A DNA stretch of 58,083 nt from positions 1-58,083 of IMG/VR virus record IMGVR_UViG_3300046355_000105. One strand, 5' to 3'. A program made the translations under genes and the position numbers. The first letter of the stretch is position 1. Every line of letters begins with the position of its first letter. Shown piece by piece: positions 8,904-17,605 of the stretch. The notes beneath the pieces are model-generated. The model was not told the origin of the DNA. It made no database searches and saw nothing but the letters and a program-made list of their open reading frames with translations. The stretch comes from a virus.

Positions 8904-9563
8904 ATGGCATTTTCCGCCCAAAACGTACTCCAGCGCGTGGTCATCACGCTGCTCGACCCGAACGCCATTCGCTGGCCCACGGCTGAACTTGTGCGCTACC
9001 TCAATGATGGCCAGCGCGACATCGCGCTCGTGCGCCCTGATGCAACCTCGACAACAGCCACCATGGCGCTGGCCGCTGGTGCTCGCCAGTCATTACCTTC
9101 TACTGGCGCAAAACTGCTTGAAGTCATCCGCAACACGAACGGCAACAAACGCGCCATTCGTCTCGTGAGCCGTGTGGTTCTCGACGCGCAGGTGCCCAAC
9201 TGGTACAACCTGACTGGCGTGACTGAGATCAAGCACTACACGTTCGACCCACGCGAGCCTCGTATCTTCTATGTGTACCCTCCAGCAGCTGCAGAGAACG
9301 CGTCTGCGGAGCTGATTTACTCGGCGTACCCTACCGACATCACTGAGCCATCCGCAGGGGCGCTGTACTCTTCTGTGAGTGGCAACATCAGTGTGGCGGA
9401 CATCTACGTCAACGCGTTGGTGAACTACATCCTGTACCGCGCGTATAGCAAGGACTCAGAGAACACCCAGAACGCTTCACTGGCTGCCAGCTTCTACCAG
9501 CTCTACCAAAACCTGTTGGGCGTTGAACTCAGCGGCACAACTGGCGTCGCGCCGAAGGACTAA
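8904..9563 (+). CDS. Second head-tail adaptor protein (probable)
   Basis: A 219-residue protein with VLQRVVITLLDPNAIRWP then ELVRYLNDGQRDI, the pattern of a phage adaptor family (I believe DUF6682) found after connector genes in podoviruses. The middle is strand-rich (YTFDPREPRIFYVYP) and the C-terminus helical (YILYRAYSKDSE). It starts eight bases after the preceding gene with a GAGG site. Likely a tail-completion or adaptor ring. Confidence 0.6.
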   Translation: MAFSAQNVLQRVVITLLDPNAIRWPTAELVRYLNDGQRDIALVRPDATSTTATMALAAGARQSLPSTGAKLLEVIRNTNGNKRAIRLVSRVVLDAQVPNWYNLTGVTEIKHYTFDPREPRIFYVYPPAAAENASAELIYSAYPTDITEPSAGALYSSVSGNISVADIYVNALVNYILYRAYSKDSENTQNASLAASFYQLYQNLLGVELSGTTGVAPKD

Positions 9564-9565
9564 TC

Positions 9566-9895
9566 ATGGCTGAAAAAATCAAACTCGTTCAGAACGATAC
9601 CCGCCCTGCGCTGGTTTGCACAATCACTGATGACATCACTGGCGACCCTGTTGGCTTAACAGGCGCTACGCCTCGTCTGAAGGTTCGTGCAGTTGGTTCT
9701 GACACCCTGCAAGCGACTGTTACTGGCTCTGTGACCGATGGAACAAACGGAGTTGTCGCGTTTTACCCTGCCTCCGCCCCCGAGATGCTTGACACCGCTG
9801 GCGACTTTGAGGGTGAGATCGAGATCACATTCGGCGATGGCCAAATCCAGACGCTGTACGACGTTATCAAGTTCAAAATCCGCGAGGACTTCTAA
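9566..9895 (+). CDS. BppU-like baseplate/fibre-adaptor domain protein
   Basis: A 109-residue, all-beta protein. The sequence runs from KLVQNDTRPAL through LTGATPRLKVR to AGDFEGEIEITF and IKFKIREDF, the pattern of the BppU N-terminal Ig-like domain used by phages to attach receptor-binding parts. It overlaps the next gene by one base. Likely sits at the base of the tail fibres. Confidence 0.65.
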   Translation: MAEKIKLVQNDTRPALVCTITDDITGDPVGLTGATPRLKVRAVGSDTLQATVTGSVTDGTNGVVAFYPASAPEMLDTAGDFEGEIEITFGDGQIQTLYDVIKFKIREDF

Positions 9896-10599
9896 TGGCC
9901 ATCAGCGTATCGCTTGTTGTCGCGAAAGGCACGACGACCTACGAACTGCCCGTTGCGGCGGTGGGGTATGTGCTTCTGACAACAACCACGGTGCTTGACA
10001 CCACGGGGCGATACAAGCTGGTCCAAGACGCCTACGCTGTTGCTGACGACGCGGTTATCGCGTTTGGGAAAGTTCTAGCAAGCCAAGCAACTGTCGGTGA
10101 TAACGACCCATCGTTTGCCATAGGCAAAGTGCTTTCTGAGGCTTCCGTGGTGGATGATAGTTTTGCTCGCACCATCGCCTTTGTGCGCAGCTTCGCGGAC
10201 ACCTACGGCGTTACGGATTCCTCAGTCATTGCGTATATCAAGGGGCTGTACGACACGTTTACCGCCACTGACGCGATCACCACCATCACGTTTGCCAAAT
10301 TCTTGGCTGACGGTGTGGCCATGAACGACGCGTTTGATGCTACGGACGGCGCGGAGTGGGCATTTACCAAGGGTGTCAGCAACATTGTTTTCACCGGCGA
10401 TTCGTTCTCCCGAGCGGTGGACTACAACCGAGGTTTCTCGGACGCAACGACCAGCACCGACGACACAAAATTTTTCGACTTCGTCAAGAGTTTGGCGGAT
10501 AATACGGCCACAAGTGATACTGGCAGCTTGCGCTCCCAAGGGTATTGCGATTTCTCATACTTCGCCGAAGACTACGTAGGCGATTCTCGAACCTTCTAA
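9895..10599 (+). CDS. Repeat-containing structural protein
   Basis: A 234-residue protein. After an N-terminal strand-rich part (1-45) it carries about six or seven degenerate repeats of 25-30 residues with the form F-x-K-x-L-(A/S)-D-x5-D, for example FAKFLADGVAMNDAF and FVKSLADNTATSD. Regular repeats of this kind in phage tails usually build elongated fibres or shafts. Acidic, no cysteines until the end. Likely part of a tail-fibre or tail-shaft assembly. Confidence 0.55.
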   Translation: MAISVSLVVAKGTTTYELPVAAVGYVLLTTTTVLDTTGRYKLVQDAYAVADDAVIAFGKVLASQATVGDNDPSFAIGKVLSEASVVDDSFARTIAFVRSFADTYGVTDSSVIAYIKGLYDTFTATDAITTITFAKFLADGVAMNDAFDATDGAEWAFTKGVSNIVFTGDSFSRAVDYNRGFSDATTSTDDTKFFDFVKSLADNTATSDTGSLRSQGYCDFSYFAEDYVGDSRTF

Positions 10600-10608
10600 G
10601 GAGTTAGC

Positions 10609-11058
10609 ATGATTCACGACCAAATCAAAATGCGCGGCGATGTGTCTATCCAGCTGTTTGACAGCAATGGCAACGTCAAAGACGACCGCAAGATTCACAA
10701 CATGGTTGTGACCGCCGGTAAAGAGTTCATTGCCGCAAGCATGCTCAAGACCACTACAAACTCCCCAGCTGCCATGTCTCACATGGCTATCGGCTCGGAC
10801 AACACTGCTGCGGCGCTTGCCAACACAGCTTTGGGTACTCAGCTGGGCCGCGTGTCGTTGGCTTCTGCTACCGTGTCTGGCGCTGTCGTGACTTACACAG
10901 CCACCTTCCCCGCTGGTACAGGTACTGGAGCTGTTGTTGAAGCTGGTATCTTGAACGCATCTAGCTCTGGCACCCTGTTGTGCCGCACTGTGTTTGACGT
11001 GGTCAACAAGGGCGCTGATGACACCATGAGCATCACTTGGACAATCACTGTCTCCTAA
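10609..11058 (+). CDS. Conserved phage virion protein
   Basis: A 149-residue beta-rich protein. It begins MRGDVSIQLFDSNGNVKDD, followed by NMVVTAGKEFIA and MSHMAIGS, a pattern shared by small structural proteins of many environmental phages. The C-terminal half alternates hydrophobic residues and ends in SITWTITVS. Probably a tail or fibre-associated protein. Start follows AAGGAG. Confidence 0.55.
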   Translation: MIHDQIKMRGDVSIQLFDSNGNVKDDRKIHNMVVTAGKEFIAASMLKTTTNSPAAMSHMAIGSDNTAAALANTALGTQLGRVSLASATVSGAVVTYTATFPAGTGTGAVVEAGILNASSSGTLLCRTVFDVVNKGADDTMSITWTITVS

Positions 11059-11070
11059 TAGGAGGACATC

Positions 11071-11271
11071 ATGTCAACCATCGTAAACCGCGCTACCAAG
11101 GGTACGCCGCTCACTAACACTGAGGTCGATAGCAACTTCTCGAATCTGAACGCAGACAAGATGGAGAAGAGCAACAACCTCAGCGACCTGACCGACGTAC
11201 CTACGGCGCAGACAAACTTGCAGGTAGACCCTGCGGGCACCGCCATTGCGATGGCCATCGCTCTCGGGTAA
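11071..11271 (+). CDS. Short tail-fibre-like protein
   Basis: A 66-residue protein of the form NRATKGTPLTNTEVDSNFSNLN followed by NNLSDLTDV, which is the standard linker seen near the N-terminus of many phage tail fibres. Here it is a stand-alone gene with GGAGG upstream, so it could be a separate adaptor or the remnant of a longer fibre. Confidence 0.6.
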   Translation: MSTIVNRATKGTPLTNTEVDSNFSNLNADKMEKSNNLSDLTDVPTAQTNLQVDPAGTAIAMAIALG

Positions 11272-11280
11272 GGAAATATC

Positions 11281-11607
11281 ATGGCTTTCAAATCAAAAGT
11301 AACCGCAAACATCGGCACCTCGGGTAGCCCCACGACAGTCACCGCTACGGTTGGCTCGGGCACTACAGCGACGCTGATTGGTTTGTCCTTGGCGAACACC
11401 ACAGCAGCAAACATCACAGTGTCTGCGAAGCTGACTAAGGCGGACGCCTCGACTGGCTTTTTGGTGAAGGATGCCACGGTATTGCCCGGCGGCGCACTCG
11501 TTGTTGTAGGCGGCGACCAGAAGGTCGTTCTCGAAGCTGGTGACGCAATCACAGCCTACGCAAGCGCAGGCACCTCAGCCGACGCAATCGTTTCGTACCT
11601 CGCATAA
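11281..11607 (+). CDS. Small beta-rich structural protein
   Basis: A 108-residue protein rich in Thr, Ala and Val with strands through most of its length and no cysteines. It resembles small phage neck/decoration proteins that form jelly-roll or Ig-like folds. Located between fibre genes and likely a virion part; function not proven. Confidence 0.5.
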   Translation: MAFKSKVTANIGTSGSPTTVTATVGSGTTATLIGLSLANTTAANITVSAKLTKADASTGFLVKDATVLPGGALVVVGGDQKVVLEAGDAITAYASAGTSADAIVSYLA

Positions 11608-11617
11608 GGAGTAAACC

Positions 11618-12844
11618 ATGGGAATGATCGGCAATAGCCTAGCCCAAGGTCTCATCAGCGGGGCTAACATCCAAGACGGTACGGTCGATACACCGGACAT
11701 CAAGGACAGCGCCGTCACGGCTGCAAAGATTGCTTCGGGTGTAGTTACACCTGCCAAGATGGATTTCAGCGCTGGCACAGCAAACGGCGTGTTGTACCTC
11801 AACGGCAGCAAGGTCGCATCGAGCGGTTCAGGCTTGGTGTTTGATGGTACGAACTTGGGTATTGGTATTAGTTCTCCTACATACCCGCTTGATGTTGTTG
11901 GCGCTCAGATTCGTGTCGCAAGCGCCTCATCGCTCGGCACTCGTATGACATTCACAAGTACGTCCACAAACGAACGCTCTTACCAAATCGGGTCAAATTT
12001 TTCTATCGGCTCAGGTGAGTTCGCGATTTATGATGTTGCAGCTGCATCTAATCGTTTTGTTATTGATAGCAATGGCAGCGTTGGTATCGGCACAAATTCA
12101 CCGGGGCAAAAGCTTGACATTGCGGGGAACGCGAGGGTTACTAGCAGTCTCAATCCCAACCTTATTTTGAACACGACCGCGTCTGCCAACCACAAGTCAG
12201 AAATTATTTTTACTAAGAGTGGAACTGCAAAATACGCTATTGGTGTAGACATTAACGCAACTGGGGACAACAACTTCTACGTCTACGACGCCCCAAATAA
12301 TGCAGAACGTATGCGTATCGACTCCAGCGGTAATTTGCTTGTTGGCACTCAAACTACTATTAGCGGCAATCGTAACAATTTTGTCGGTAGTAGCCCCGGG
12401 CAACTATTGTTTCGCCATACTGGGCAGTCGTCTGGTCGGCATTGGTACATGGGCGTTGAATCTGGCAATGATGTCTTTATCATTTATCCAGACCTTGCTG
12501 GTGGTGTTTATCTAACTCGTGGTGCTACCGGTTGGACAGGTAATTCTGATGAGCGTATCAAAACAGAGCTGACGCCGTTTGTTGACGCTGCTGCAAAAGT
12601 ATGCTCGCTGCGAGCTGGTACTGGTCGCTTTTTGGTGGATGATGAAAACGTCAGCCGGTCGTTTTTGATTGCGCAAGACGTTCAGGCAGTTTTACCAGAA
12701 GCAGTTGATGTCAAGGATGATGAAATTGGAACCCTTGGTTTGCGCTACACAGATGTTATTCCTCTGCTGACAGCGGCCATCCAAGAACAACAAGCGATAA
12801 TCGACTCCCTGACCACACGCATAACAGCGCTGGAGACCCCATAA
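11618..12844 (+). CDS. Tail fibre with S74 intramolecular chaperone (1)
   Basis: A 408-residue fibre. The N-terminus has DVDTPDIKDSAV-type linker sequence, the middle consists of degenerate beta-helix-like repeats (several copies of IGIG.NSP and MRIDSSGNLLVGT), and the last ~100 residues are a peptidase S74 domain. The SDERIK sequence (about 309-314) corresponds to the self-cleavage site; a terminal coiled coil has the form EQQAIIDSLTTRITALE. The chaperone trimerises the fibre then cuts itself off. The start follows AAGGAG. Confidence 0.85.
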   Translation: MGMIGNSLAQGLISGANIQDGTVDTPDIKDSAVTAAKIASGVVTPAKMDFSAGTANGVLYLNGSKVASSGSGLVFDGTNLGIGISSPTYPLDVVGAQIRVASASSLGTRMTFTSTSTNERSYQIGSNFSIGSGEFAIYDVAAASNRFVIDSNGSVGIGTNSPGQKLDIAGNARVTSSLNPNLILNTTASANHKSEIIFTKSGTAKYAIGVDINATGDNNFYVYDAPNNAERMRIDSSGNLLVGTQTTISGNRNNFVGSSPGQLLFRHTGQSSGRHWYMGVESGNDVFIIYPDLAGGVYLTRGATGWTGNSDERIKTELTPFVDAAAKVCSLRAGTGRFLVDDENVSRSFLIAQDVQAVLPEAVDVKDDEIGTLGLRYTDVIPLLTAAIQEQQAIIDSLTTRITALETP

Positions 12845-14206
12845 ATGGCATACCTAGGAAACTCCCCCGGCGTCGCGTCGCAGCGTGTTGAGAGCGCGTT
12901 TACGGCGACATCAAGCCAAACAGTTTTCACACCATCGAGCGGCTACACGCTCGGGTACTGCGACGTGTATCAGAACGGTGTCAAGCTCGTCAACGGCGAC
13001 GACTACACAGCAGCAGACGGCGCAACAGTCACGCTCACCACAGGCGCAGCTACAGGCGACTCCATCGTCATCGTGGCATCGTTCCCACGCGGCTTGTCCG
13101 ACGGCTACCTCAAGAGCGAAGCTGATGCGAAGTATGCTCCGATTGCTGCGCCCACATTTACTGGTGTTGCCACATTTTCCAAAGGCTCCAGCAGTGGCGT
13201 CACGATTGGTGATGTAACCACAAACAGCAACTCTGTTCTGCGTATGCAGGGCACAAGCGCGGGCAAGAACTGGCAAATCGCTAACAACTTGAACGTGGCA
13301 GGTATTGAGTTCACGCCTTCAACCGCTGACGGCGGGACAACTTACACAACCCCAACAGTGACATTTTTGTCTAGTGGTAGCGTAGGTATCGGTACAAGTT
13401 CGCCTACAGCAAAGTTGCAAGTTTACGCAACCACTGGTGAATACATACGAGCTGGAGGTAAAAGCAGTGCAGCGGTTTCGTCCGACATAACCATTAGCCG
13501 AACAAGTTCTACGACAGGCATTGTGCAGGCTCCAAACTTGTACTTTGATGATGGCACCACAAACAACACACGCGCCATTCAATGCGGGCAAGGCAACCAA
13601 CAGTTCTGGGCTTACCGTAACGGCTGGATTGAAGATATGCGTATCGACTCCAGCGGTAACTTGCTGGTGGGGACTACAAGTTCAACAGCAAAGTTAACTG
13701 TGAGTAGTGCAGCAAATGCAAACGGCGTAGCGTATTTAGCATCATCTTCAGTATCTGATTTATCAAATCCAGCTTTGATACTTTCAAAATACGATAACAA
13801 CTCAACCACAAGTCAAGTTCTTGTCCGATTCATCATTGCTAACGGAAACACTGCCCAAGGTCAAATCAATGCAAACGGTGCTGCTTCAGCCGCTTTTGGC
13901 GCATGGTCTGACCAGCGATTAAAAGAGAACATTATTGATTTACCTCCACAACTTGATAACATCATGGCACTACGCCCTGTTGAGTTTGATTACATTGAAT
14001 CAGAAGGTGGCGGTCATCAAATTGGTTTTATTGCTCAAGAGGTTCAGAACATTTACCCTGACTTGGTTGGTGAGCGTCAAGATGGTATGTTGACATTAAC
14101 AGACTTGAACAAGAACGATGCTCGTCTAATCAAAGCAATCCAAGAACAACAAGCGATAATCGAACAGCTGCAAGCTGACGTAGCAACATTGAAAGGCACA
14201 CCATGA
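12845..14206 (+). CDS. Tail fibre with S74 intramolecular chaperone (2)
   Basis: A 453-residue fibre starting right after the previous stop codon. Residues 1-100 form a globular N-terminal domain (GYCDVYQNGVKLVNGDDY) found in fibre proteins, followed by repeated SSGNLLVGT / VGIGTSSPTAKL beta-repeats. The C-terminal S74 domain has SDQRLKENI (about 356-364), then LRPVEFDY, GFIAQEVQ and an EQQAIIEQL coiled coil. The two fibres share nearly identical DNA in the repeat and coiled-coil parts, suggesting duplication or exchange. Confidence 0.85.
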   Translation: MAYLGNSPGVASQRVESAFTATSSQTVFTPSSGYTLGYCDVYQNGVKLVNGDDYTAADGATVTLTTGAATGDSIVIVASFPRGLSDGYLKSEADAKYAPIAAPTFTGVATFSKGSSSGVTIGDVTTNSNSVLRMQGTSAGKNWQIANNLNVAGIEFTPSTADGGTTYTTPTVTFLSSGSVGIGTSSPTAKLQVYATTGEYIRAGGKSSAAVSSDITISRTSSTTGIVQAPNLYFDDGTTNNTRAIQCGQGNQQFWAYRNGWIEDMRIDSSGNLLVGTTSSTAKLTVSSAANANGVAYLASSSVSDLSNPALILSKYDNNSTTSQVLVRFIIANGNTAQGQINANGAASAAFGAWSDQRLKENIIDLPPQLDNIMALRPVEFDYIESEGGGHQIGFIAQEVQNIYPDLVGERQDGMLTLTDLNKNDARLIKAIQEQQAIIEQLQADVATLKGTP

Positions 14207-15054
14207 GCCGCGCATCAACATTAGTACGACTACCCGTCGGCCTGTCTGGCGACGCATCGGGCAACATTGGTCTTGGTATTACTTCAAACGCTTGGGCGGG
14301 CGGCAACACGGCGCTGCAAATGGCTGGCCCATCAATGTGGGGTGCTTCTGGTGTTTCTCACTGGTCTACCAACACATACTTTGACGGGTCGAACTACAAG
14401 TACATTGCCACTGGCCCTGTAATTGACTACTATCAATACAACGGTGCTCACGTCTTGCGTGCGTCTGACTCTGGCTCGTCTGGTGCTAACGTAACCACTT
14501 TTGCCAACCTGATTAGCGTGGCGAAAGGGCAAACGCTCGCGTTGCAAGGCGCGTCTTCACAATCAGGTACAGGCATCTCGTTTCCAGTGGACCAAAACGC
14601 ATCGGCTGACGCACGCACGCTGGATGATTATGAAGAGGGTACTTGGACGCCGATTATTACTGGTAGCGGCGGCAACCCTACGGTTACATACACAACGCAG
14701 CGTGGTAATTACGTTAAGGTAGGGCGATTAGTTTTTGCTTCATTCTATATTTCAATTTCATCTTTTTCTGGTGGTAGCGGACGGGGTAATGTTGGGGGTC
14801 TTCCATTTGTAGCATCTTCTGTTGGTGCTGGCGCTCCCGATGATAACGGTGGTTCAATTCAAGAGCATAATGCTATGTTGTCTTATCCCGCAGGGCGAAC
14901 ATGGGTAACTATGTATGTTGTAAATGGCGGGACAAATGCACCACTAGCTGCGAATGGTTCAGGTATTGGTGGTGCAGATATGACTATCGGTACAAATCTT
15001 GTTTCCACGTCTGGTGGTTATATTTTGGGCGCTGTCACATACACGTCTGCATAA
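14203..15054 (+). CDS. Tail fibre/spike tip protein
   Basis: A 283-residue protein overlapping the previous gene by four bases. Residues 1-130 repeat fibre-type motifs (NIGLGITSNAW); a short linker DDYEEGTWTP marks the start of a C-terminal domain of the kind seen at the tips of phage tail fibres (YTTQRGNYVKVGRLVFASFYI). No S74 domain is present. It may form a receptor-binding tip, or be a third independent fibre. Confidence 0.7.
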   Translation: MSRASTLVRLPVGLSGDASGNIGLGITSNAWAGGNTALQMAGPSMWGASGVSHWSTNTYFDGSNYKYIATGPVIDYYQYNGAHVLRASDSGSSGANVTTFANLISVAKGQTLALQGASSQSGTGISFPVDQNASADARTLDDYEEGTWTPIITGSGGNPTVTYTTQRGNYVKVGRLVFASFYISISSFSGGSGRGNVGGLPFVASSVGAGAPDDNGGSIQEHNAMLSYPAGRTWVTMYVVNGGTNAPLAANGSGIGGADMTIGTNLVSTSGGYILGAVTYTSA

Positions 15055-15063
15055 AGGAAAAAC

Positions 15064-15321
15064 ATGTCACTCTCAGAAACCAAAGTCATCGACCAAATCA
15101 CCGTCACCGAGAACGGCATCGTGTTGTACCGTGAAGCAACTCGCATCCTCAAAGACGGCGAACAAATTGCTCAGACATACCACCGCACATCGTTGACACC
15201 CGGCCAAGACCTCACAGGCCAGCCAGCAAACGTGGCGGCTATCGCTACTGTTGCTTGGACACCCGAAGTCATCGCTGCATACGAAGCACAAATCGCTGCG
15301 CAGCAAGCGTCCATGGAGTAA
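15064..15321 (+). CDS. Small conserved protein after the fibre genes
   Basis: An 85-residue protein with a conserved pattern (VIDQITVTENGIVLYREAT then SLTPGQDLTGQPANVAAIA and WTPEVIAAYEAQ) seen in many phages directly after tail-fibre genes. Possibly a fibre assembly factor, but not established. Start follows AAAGGAAAAAC. Confidence 0.6.
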   Translation: MSLSETKVIDQITVTENGIVLYREATRILKDGEQIAQTYHRTSLTPGQDLTGQPANVAAIATVAWTPEVIAAYEAQIAAQQASME

Positions 15322-15324
15322 TCA

Positions 15325-15531
15325 ATGACCGACACGATTTCAGTAACAGCAGCTCGTTTGGACACGCATGAGGCTGTGTGCGCACAGCGCTATGAGACCA
15401 TCACTGACCGTCTCGATAAGGGCGCAGAGCGCATGGACAAGATGCAGTACCTAATCTACGCTGTGCTCGCCGCAGTGTTGCTTGGCCCCGGCGCTGCCGC
15501 AGAGTTCTTCAAGAAGTTAATCGGCCTGTGA
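15325..15531 (+). CDS. Small membrane protein, possible holin
   Basis: A 68-residue protein with a predicted soluble N-terminal helix (1-42) and one transmembrane segment (about 43-62: YLIYAVLAAVLLGPG), then a short basic C-terminus. A single membrane span in a small phage protein next to the lysis genes suggests a holin or a lysis regulator, but several other small membrane proteins nearby could play that role. Confidence 0.55.
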   Translation: MTDTISVTAARLDTHEAVCAQRYETITDRLDKGAERMDKMQYLIYAVLAAVLLGPGAAAEFFKKLIGL

Positions 15532-15532
15532 T

Positions 15533-16321
15533 GTGGACCCCATCAGCCTCCTTCTCATGGCCCAAAGTGCGGTCAGCGCTATCAGCGCTGGTTGTCAAAT
15601 GCTGCGAGAAGGTAAGGCTGAAATCGGCAAGTTCAAAAAGCAAATCGAAGGCGGAGTCGCCGACGCCAAAGCCATCTACAAAGAAGTCACCAGCATCTGG
15701 GGATGGATTCAAGGTCTACTCGGAAAGGCTCCGAAACCTGTCGAACGCGCTGTCGTTCAGCCAGCCAAACCCGATGCTACCCTCACTGATGAGGGAACCA
15801 AAAAACAAAAGCGCCGGACAGAACCGGAACCCGAGCTCAGCTACGAAGAGTACCAAGCCCGCTCGGTCCACGAAATTTGCGAAAACCTGAAGGTCTACTT
15901 CGAGGCCATGAGGGCTTTGAAGGCACATTGTCAGGAACTCGAAGAGCAGTCACTGACGACCGACAAGGTTGCTGACAGCGCGATTGACCGCATTGAGATT
16001 CAGTGGCAAATGCACCAGCTCTCCGCGCAACTGAAACAGGCCATGATTTATGGCACGCCGCGTGAACTAGGGCTTGGGGCTATGTACGAGGACTTCCTCG
16101 TCAAGTATGATGAGATTGTTGAGGCGCAGGAGGTTGCTCGTGCAGTCAAGGCTAGGAACGAAAGAGATAAGTCATGGCAACGAGAGCTTCTCAAACATCA
16201 TCGAATCGACCGGGCCCTAACGGGAGTGGCGGTGCTGGTAATGGTGGCATGGATGTGGGGCATAGTGCTATCGCTCGCATGGCTCGTGAGGACACCCGCT
16301 GGTTTATCATCGCTGTTGTGA
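15533..16321 (+). CDS. Membrane-anchored coiled-coil protein of unknown function
   Basis: A 262-residue protein starting at GTG 15533, overlapped by the previous gene's end region. Residues 1-55 resemble an amphipathic or phasin-like helix; 60-110 are Pro/Lys/Glu-rich; 105-205 are helical; a C-terminal transmembrane segment lies at about 230-252 (ALTGVAVLVMVAWMWGIVLSLAWLV). No recognised domain. It overlaps the next gene by 148 bases in another frame, a sign of dense packing in the lysis region. Confidence 0.5.
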   Translation: MDPISLLLMAQSAVSAISAGCQMLREGKAEIGKFKKQIEGGVADAKAIYKEVTSIWGWIQGLLGKAPKPVERAVVQPAKPDATLTDEGTKKQKRRTEPEPELSYEEYQARSVHEICENLKVYFEAMRALKAHCQELEEQSLTTDKVADSAIDRIEIQWQMHQLSAQLKQAMIYGTPRELGLGAMYEDFLVKYDEIVEAQEVARAVKARNERDKSWQRELLKHHRIDRALTGVAVLVMVAWMWGIVLSLAWLVRTPAGLSSLL

Positions 16322-16503
16322 TTCTGAGTCTGGTGCTGTTCTTGGCGCTGCCCATGGCACTGCTGGTACTGGTGGACACGGAACGCATGAAATCTGAGGT
16401 TCGCCAAGAGATTCGGCAGCTGAAGAAATTGAAACAAGAGCTGAAGGAGCAAAATGCGAAAACTACTACTTCTAAGTCTGCTTCTAACCCTGATGGGTTG
16501 TGA
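16174..16503 (+). CDS. Small membrane protein of the lysis region
   Basis: A 109-residue protein: Gly/Asn/Ser-rich N-terminus (1-35), one or two membrane spans at about 42-68 (WFIIAVVILSLVLFLALPMALLVLV), then a Lys/Glu-rich coiled-coil tail. Starts within the preceding gene and overlaps the next by 50 bases. Topology is holin-like, but a structural membrane role is equally possible. Confidence 0.5.
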   Translation: MATRASQTSSNRPGPNGSGGAGNGGMDVGHSAIARMAREDTRWFIIAVVILSLVLFLALPMALLVLVDTERMKSEVRQEIRQLKKLKQELKEQNAKTTTSKSASNPDGL

Positions 16504-16678
16504 AGACAGGTACCGATACGCATGTCAAGACCCCAAGCATTTCACTGAGAAACGCTGCCAACGCCCTGACTGCCTGTTCACACAGGACTGTCCAGATTAC
16601 CTTGTAGCCCCTGTTTTGGAGAAGCAAATTGTTCAACAAGCACAAACACCAGCACCAGCAGCCTCGTCTGACCGCTGA
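16454..16678 (+). CDS. Small lipoprotein
   Basis: A 74-residue protein with a clear signal peptide and lipobox: KLLLLSLLLTLMGC, with Cys at residue 16 expected to be lipidated. The mature part has further cysteines (CQDPKHF, CQRPDC, TQDCPD), so it may be a disulphide-linked periplasmic protein. AAGGAG precedes the ATG. It overlaps both neighbours. Possibly a superinfection-exclusion or lysis-related lipoprotein; unproven. Confidence 0.6.
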   Translation: MRKLLLLSLLLTLMGCEDRYRYACQDPKHFTEKRCQRPDCLFTQDCPDYLVAPVLEKQIVQQAQTPAPAASSDR

Positions 16679-17147
16679 AGAATTTGAGACCCGCATCTGG
16701 GGCTTCGTCGTCATCGTTGTCACGCTGATTCTGGCTGGCATCGTGGCGTTCATGCTCTATAGCTTGGCGTTCGTGGTTCAGCCGCTCAAGTCCATGGCTC
16801 CTATGGACCAAGCCTTTGCCAAGATGCTCAATGACATCGTCCTGCTCGTCGTGGGCGGTATTGGTGGTGTGATGAGCCGCAAGGGCGTCCAAGCTGTCGC
16901 AGAGAAGATGGCAGCCTCACAGGTGACTCCACCCCCACAGCCCCAAGCCGTAGCGCCTAGCGTAGCCCCTGCGCCTGCGGCTTCCACTGGGGGCATGTTC
17001 GACTTCAACTTCGGCGGGTTCAAAAACCCTGAGCTCGACGAAGAGTGGCGTGCGCCACCTCCACCCACAACACCACCCAACTTTGTTGACCCTGCCGTCG
17101 AGGACATCGCCCATGAACGAGCAGCAGCAAAACTGGAGGCAGCATGA
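16629..17147 (+). CDS. Two-span membrane protein, candidate holin
   Basis: A 172-residue protein beginning at TTG 16629 with GGAG seven bases upstream. Two hydrophobic segments (about 25-50 and 70-87) flank a short loop, and the C-terminal half is Pro/Ala-rich and disordered. Position just before the spanin genes makes a holin or pinholin attractive, but a long disordered tail is unusual for one. Confidence 0.5.
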   Translation: MFNKHKHQHQQPRLTAEEFETRIWGFVVIVVTLILAGIVAFMLYSLAFVVQPLKSMAPMDQAFAKMLNDIVLLVVGGIGGVMSRKGVQAVAEKMAASQVTPPPQPQAVAPSVAPAPAASTGGMFDFNFGGFKNPELDEEWRAPPPPTTPPNFVDPAVEDIAHERAAAKLEAA

Positions 17148-17605
17148 TGCCAAGCCCTTGGATGATTCTGGGGGCCCTAAGTGTTTGCATAACTGCATAC
17201 TTCTACGGCCACCATGCAGGTTTTGTGGAGCGAGACCAAGAGATGCAGGCGGAGATTGCCTCCAAGAACGAGCAGATTCGCCAGACCGAACACAAGCTGA
17301 GTGAACAACTCAGCGCCACCTCAACCGAACTGAAGGACGCAAACGATGCCGTCGCTAAAAAACAGTCTGACCTTGATCGCCTTATCAATGCTGGCCGGGT
17401 GCGCCTCCCCTCCGCAGGTTGCGTACAAGCCGCTGCAGGTTCCACCGCTCCCAGCGGGAATCAACAAGCAGGAAGCGAATCTGACATCGAGACTCTCCGA
17501 CTTATTGCTCAAATCGCAGCCGACGGCGACCGCGCCATCAACCAGCTCAACGCCTGCATTACAGCCTACGAACAAGTAAGGGAGGCCGCCAATGGTCAAC
17601 GCTGA
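17144..17605 (+). CDS. Rz: i-spanin (Rz-like)
   Basis: A 153-residue inner-membrane spanin: N-terminal membrane anchor (about 6-25, WMILGALSVCITAYFYG), a long periplasmic coiled coil (35-85: QEMQAEIASKNEQIRQTEHKL), and a C-terminal helical region. With its Rz1 partner it fuses inner and outer membranes in the last step of lysis of a Gram-negative host. GGAGG precedes the ATG. Rz1 is embedded entirely inside this gene in another frame. Confidence 0.85.
   Translation: MMPSPWMILGALSVCITAYFYGHHAGFVERDQEMQAEIASKNEQIRQTEHKLSEQLSATSTELKDANDAVAKKQSDLDRLINAGRVRLPSAGCVQAAAGSTAPSGNQQAGSESDIETLRLIAQIAADGDRAINQLNACITAYEQVREAANGQR
17346..17579 (+). CDS. Rz1: o-spanin lipoprotein (Rz1-like), embedded in Rz
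   Basis: A 77-residue protein in a different frame, wholly within Rz. Residues 1-19 are a signal peptide with lipobox LAGC (Cys19); the mature part is Pro-rich (PPQVAYKPLQVPPLP) as in Rz1 outer-membrane spanins. GAAGGA lies eight bases before the ATG. The nested arrangement is the classical lambda-type architecture. Confidence 0.85.
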   Translation: MPSLKNSLTLIALSMLAGCASPPQVAYKPLQVPPLPAGINKQEANLTSRLSDLLLKSQPTATAPSTSSTPALQPTNK

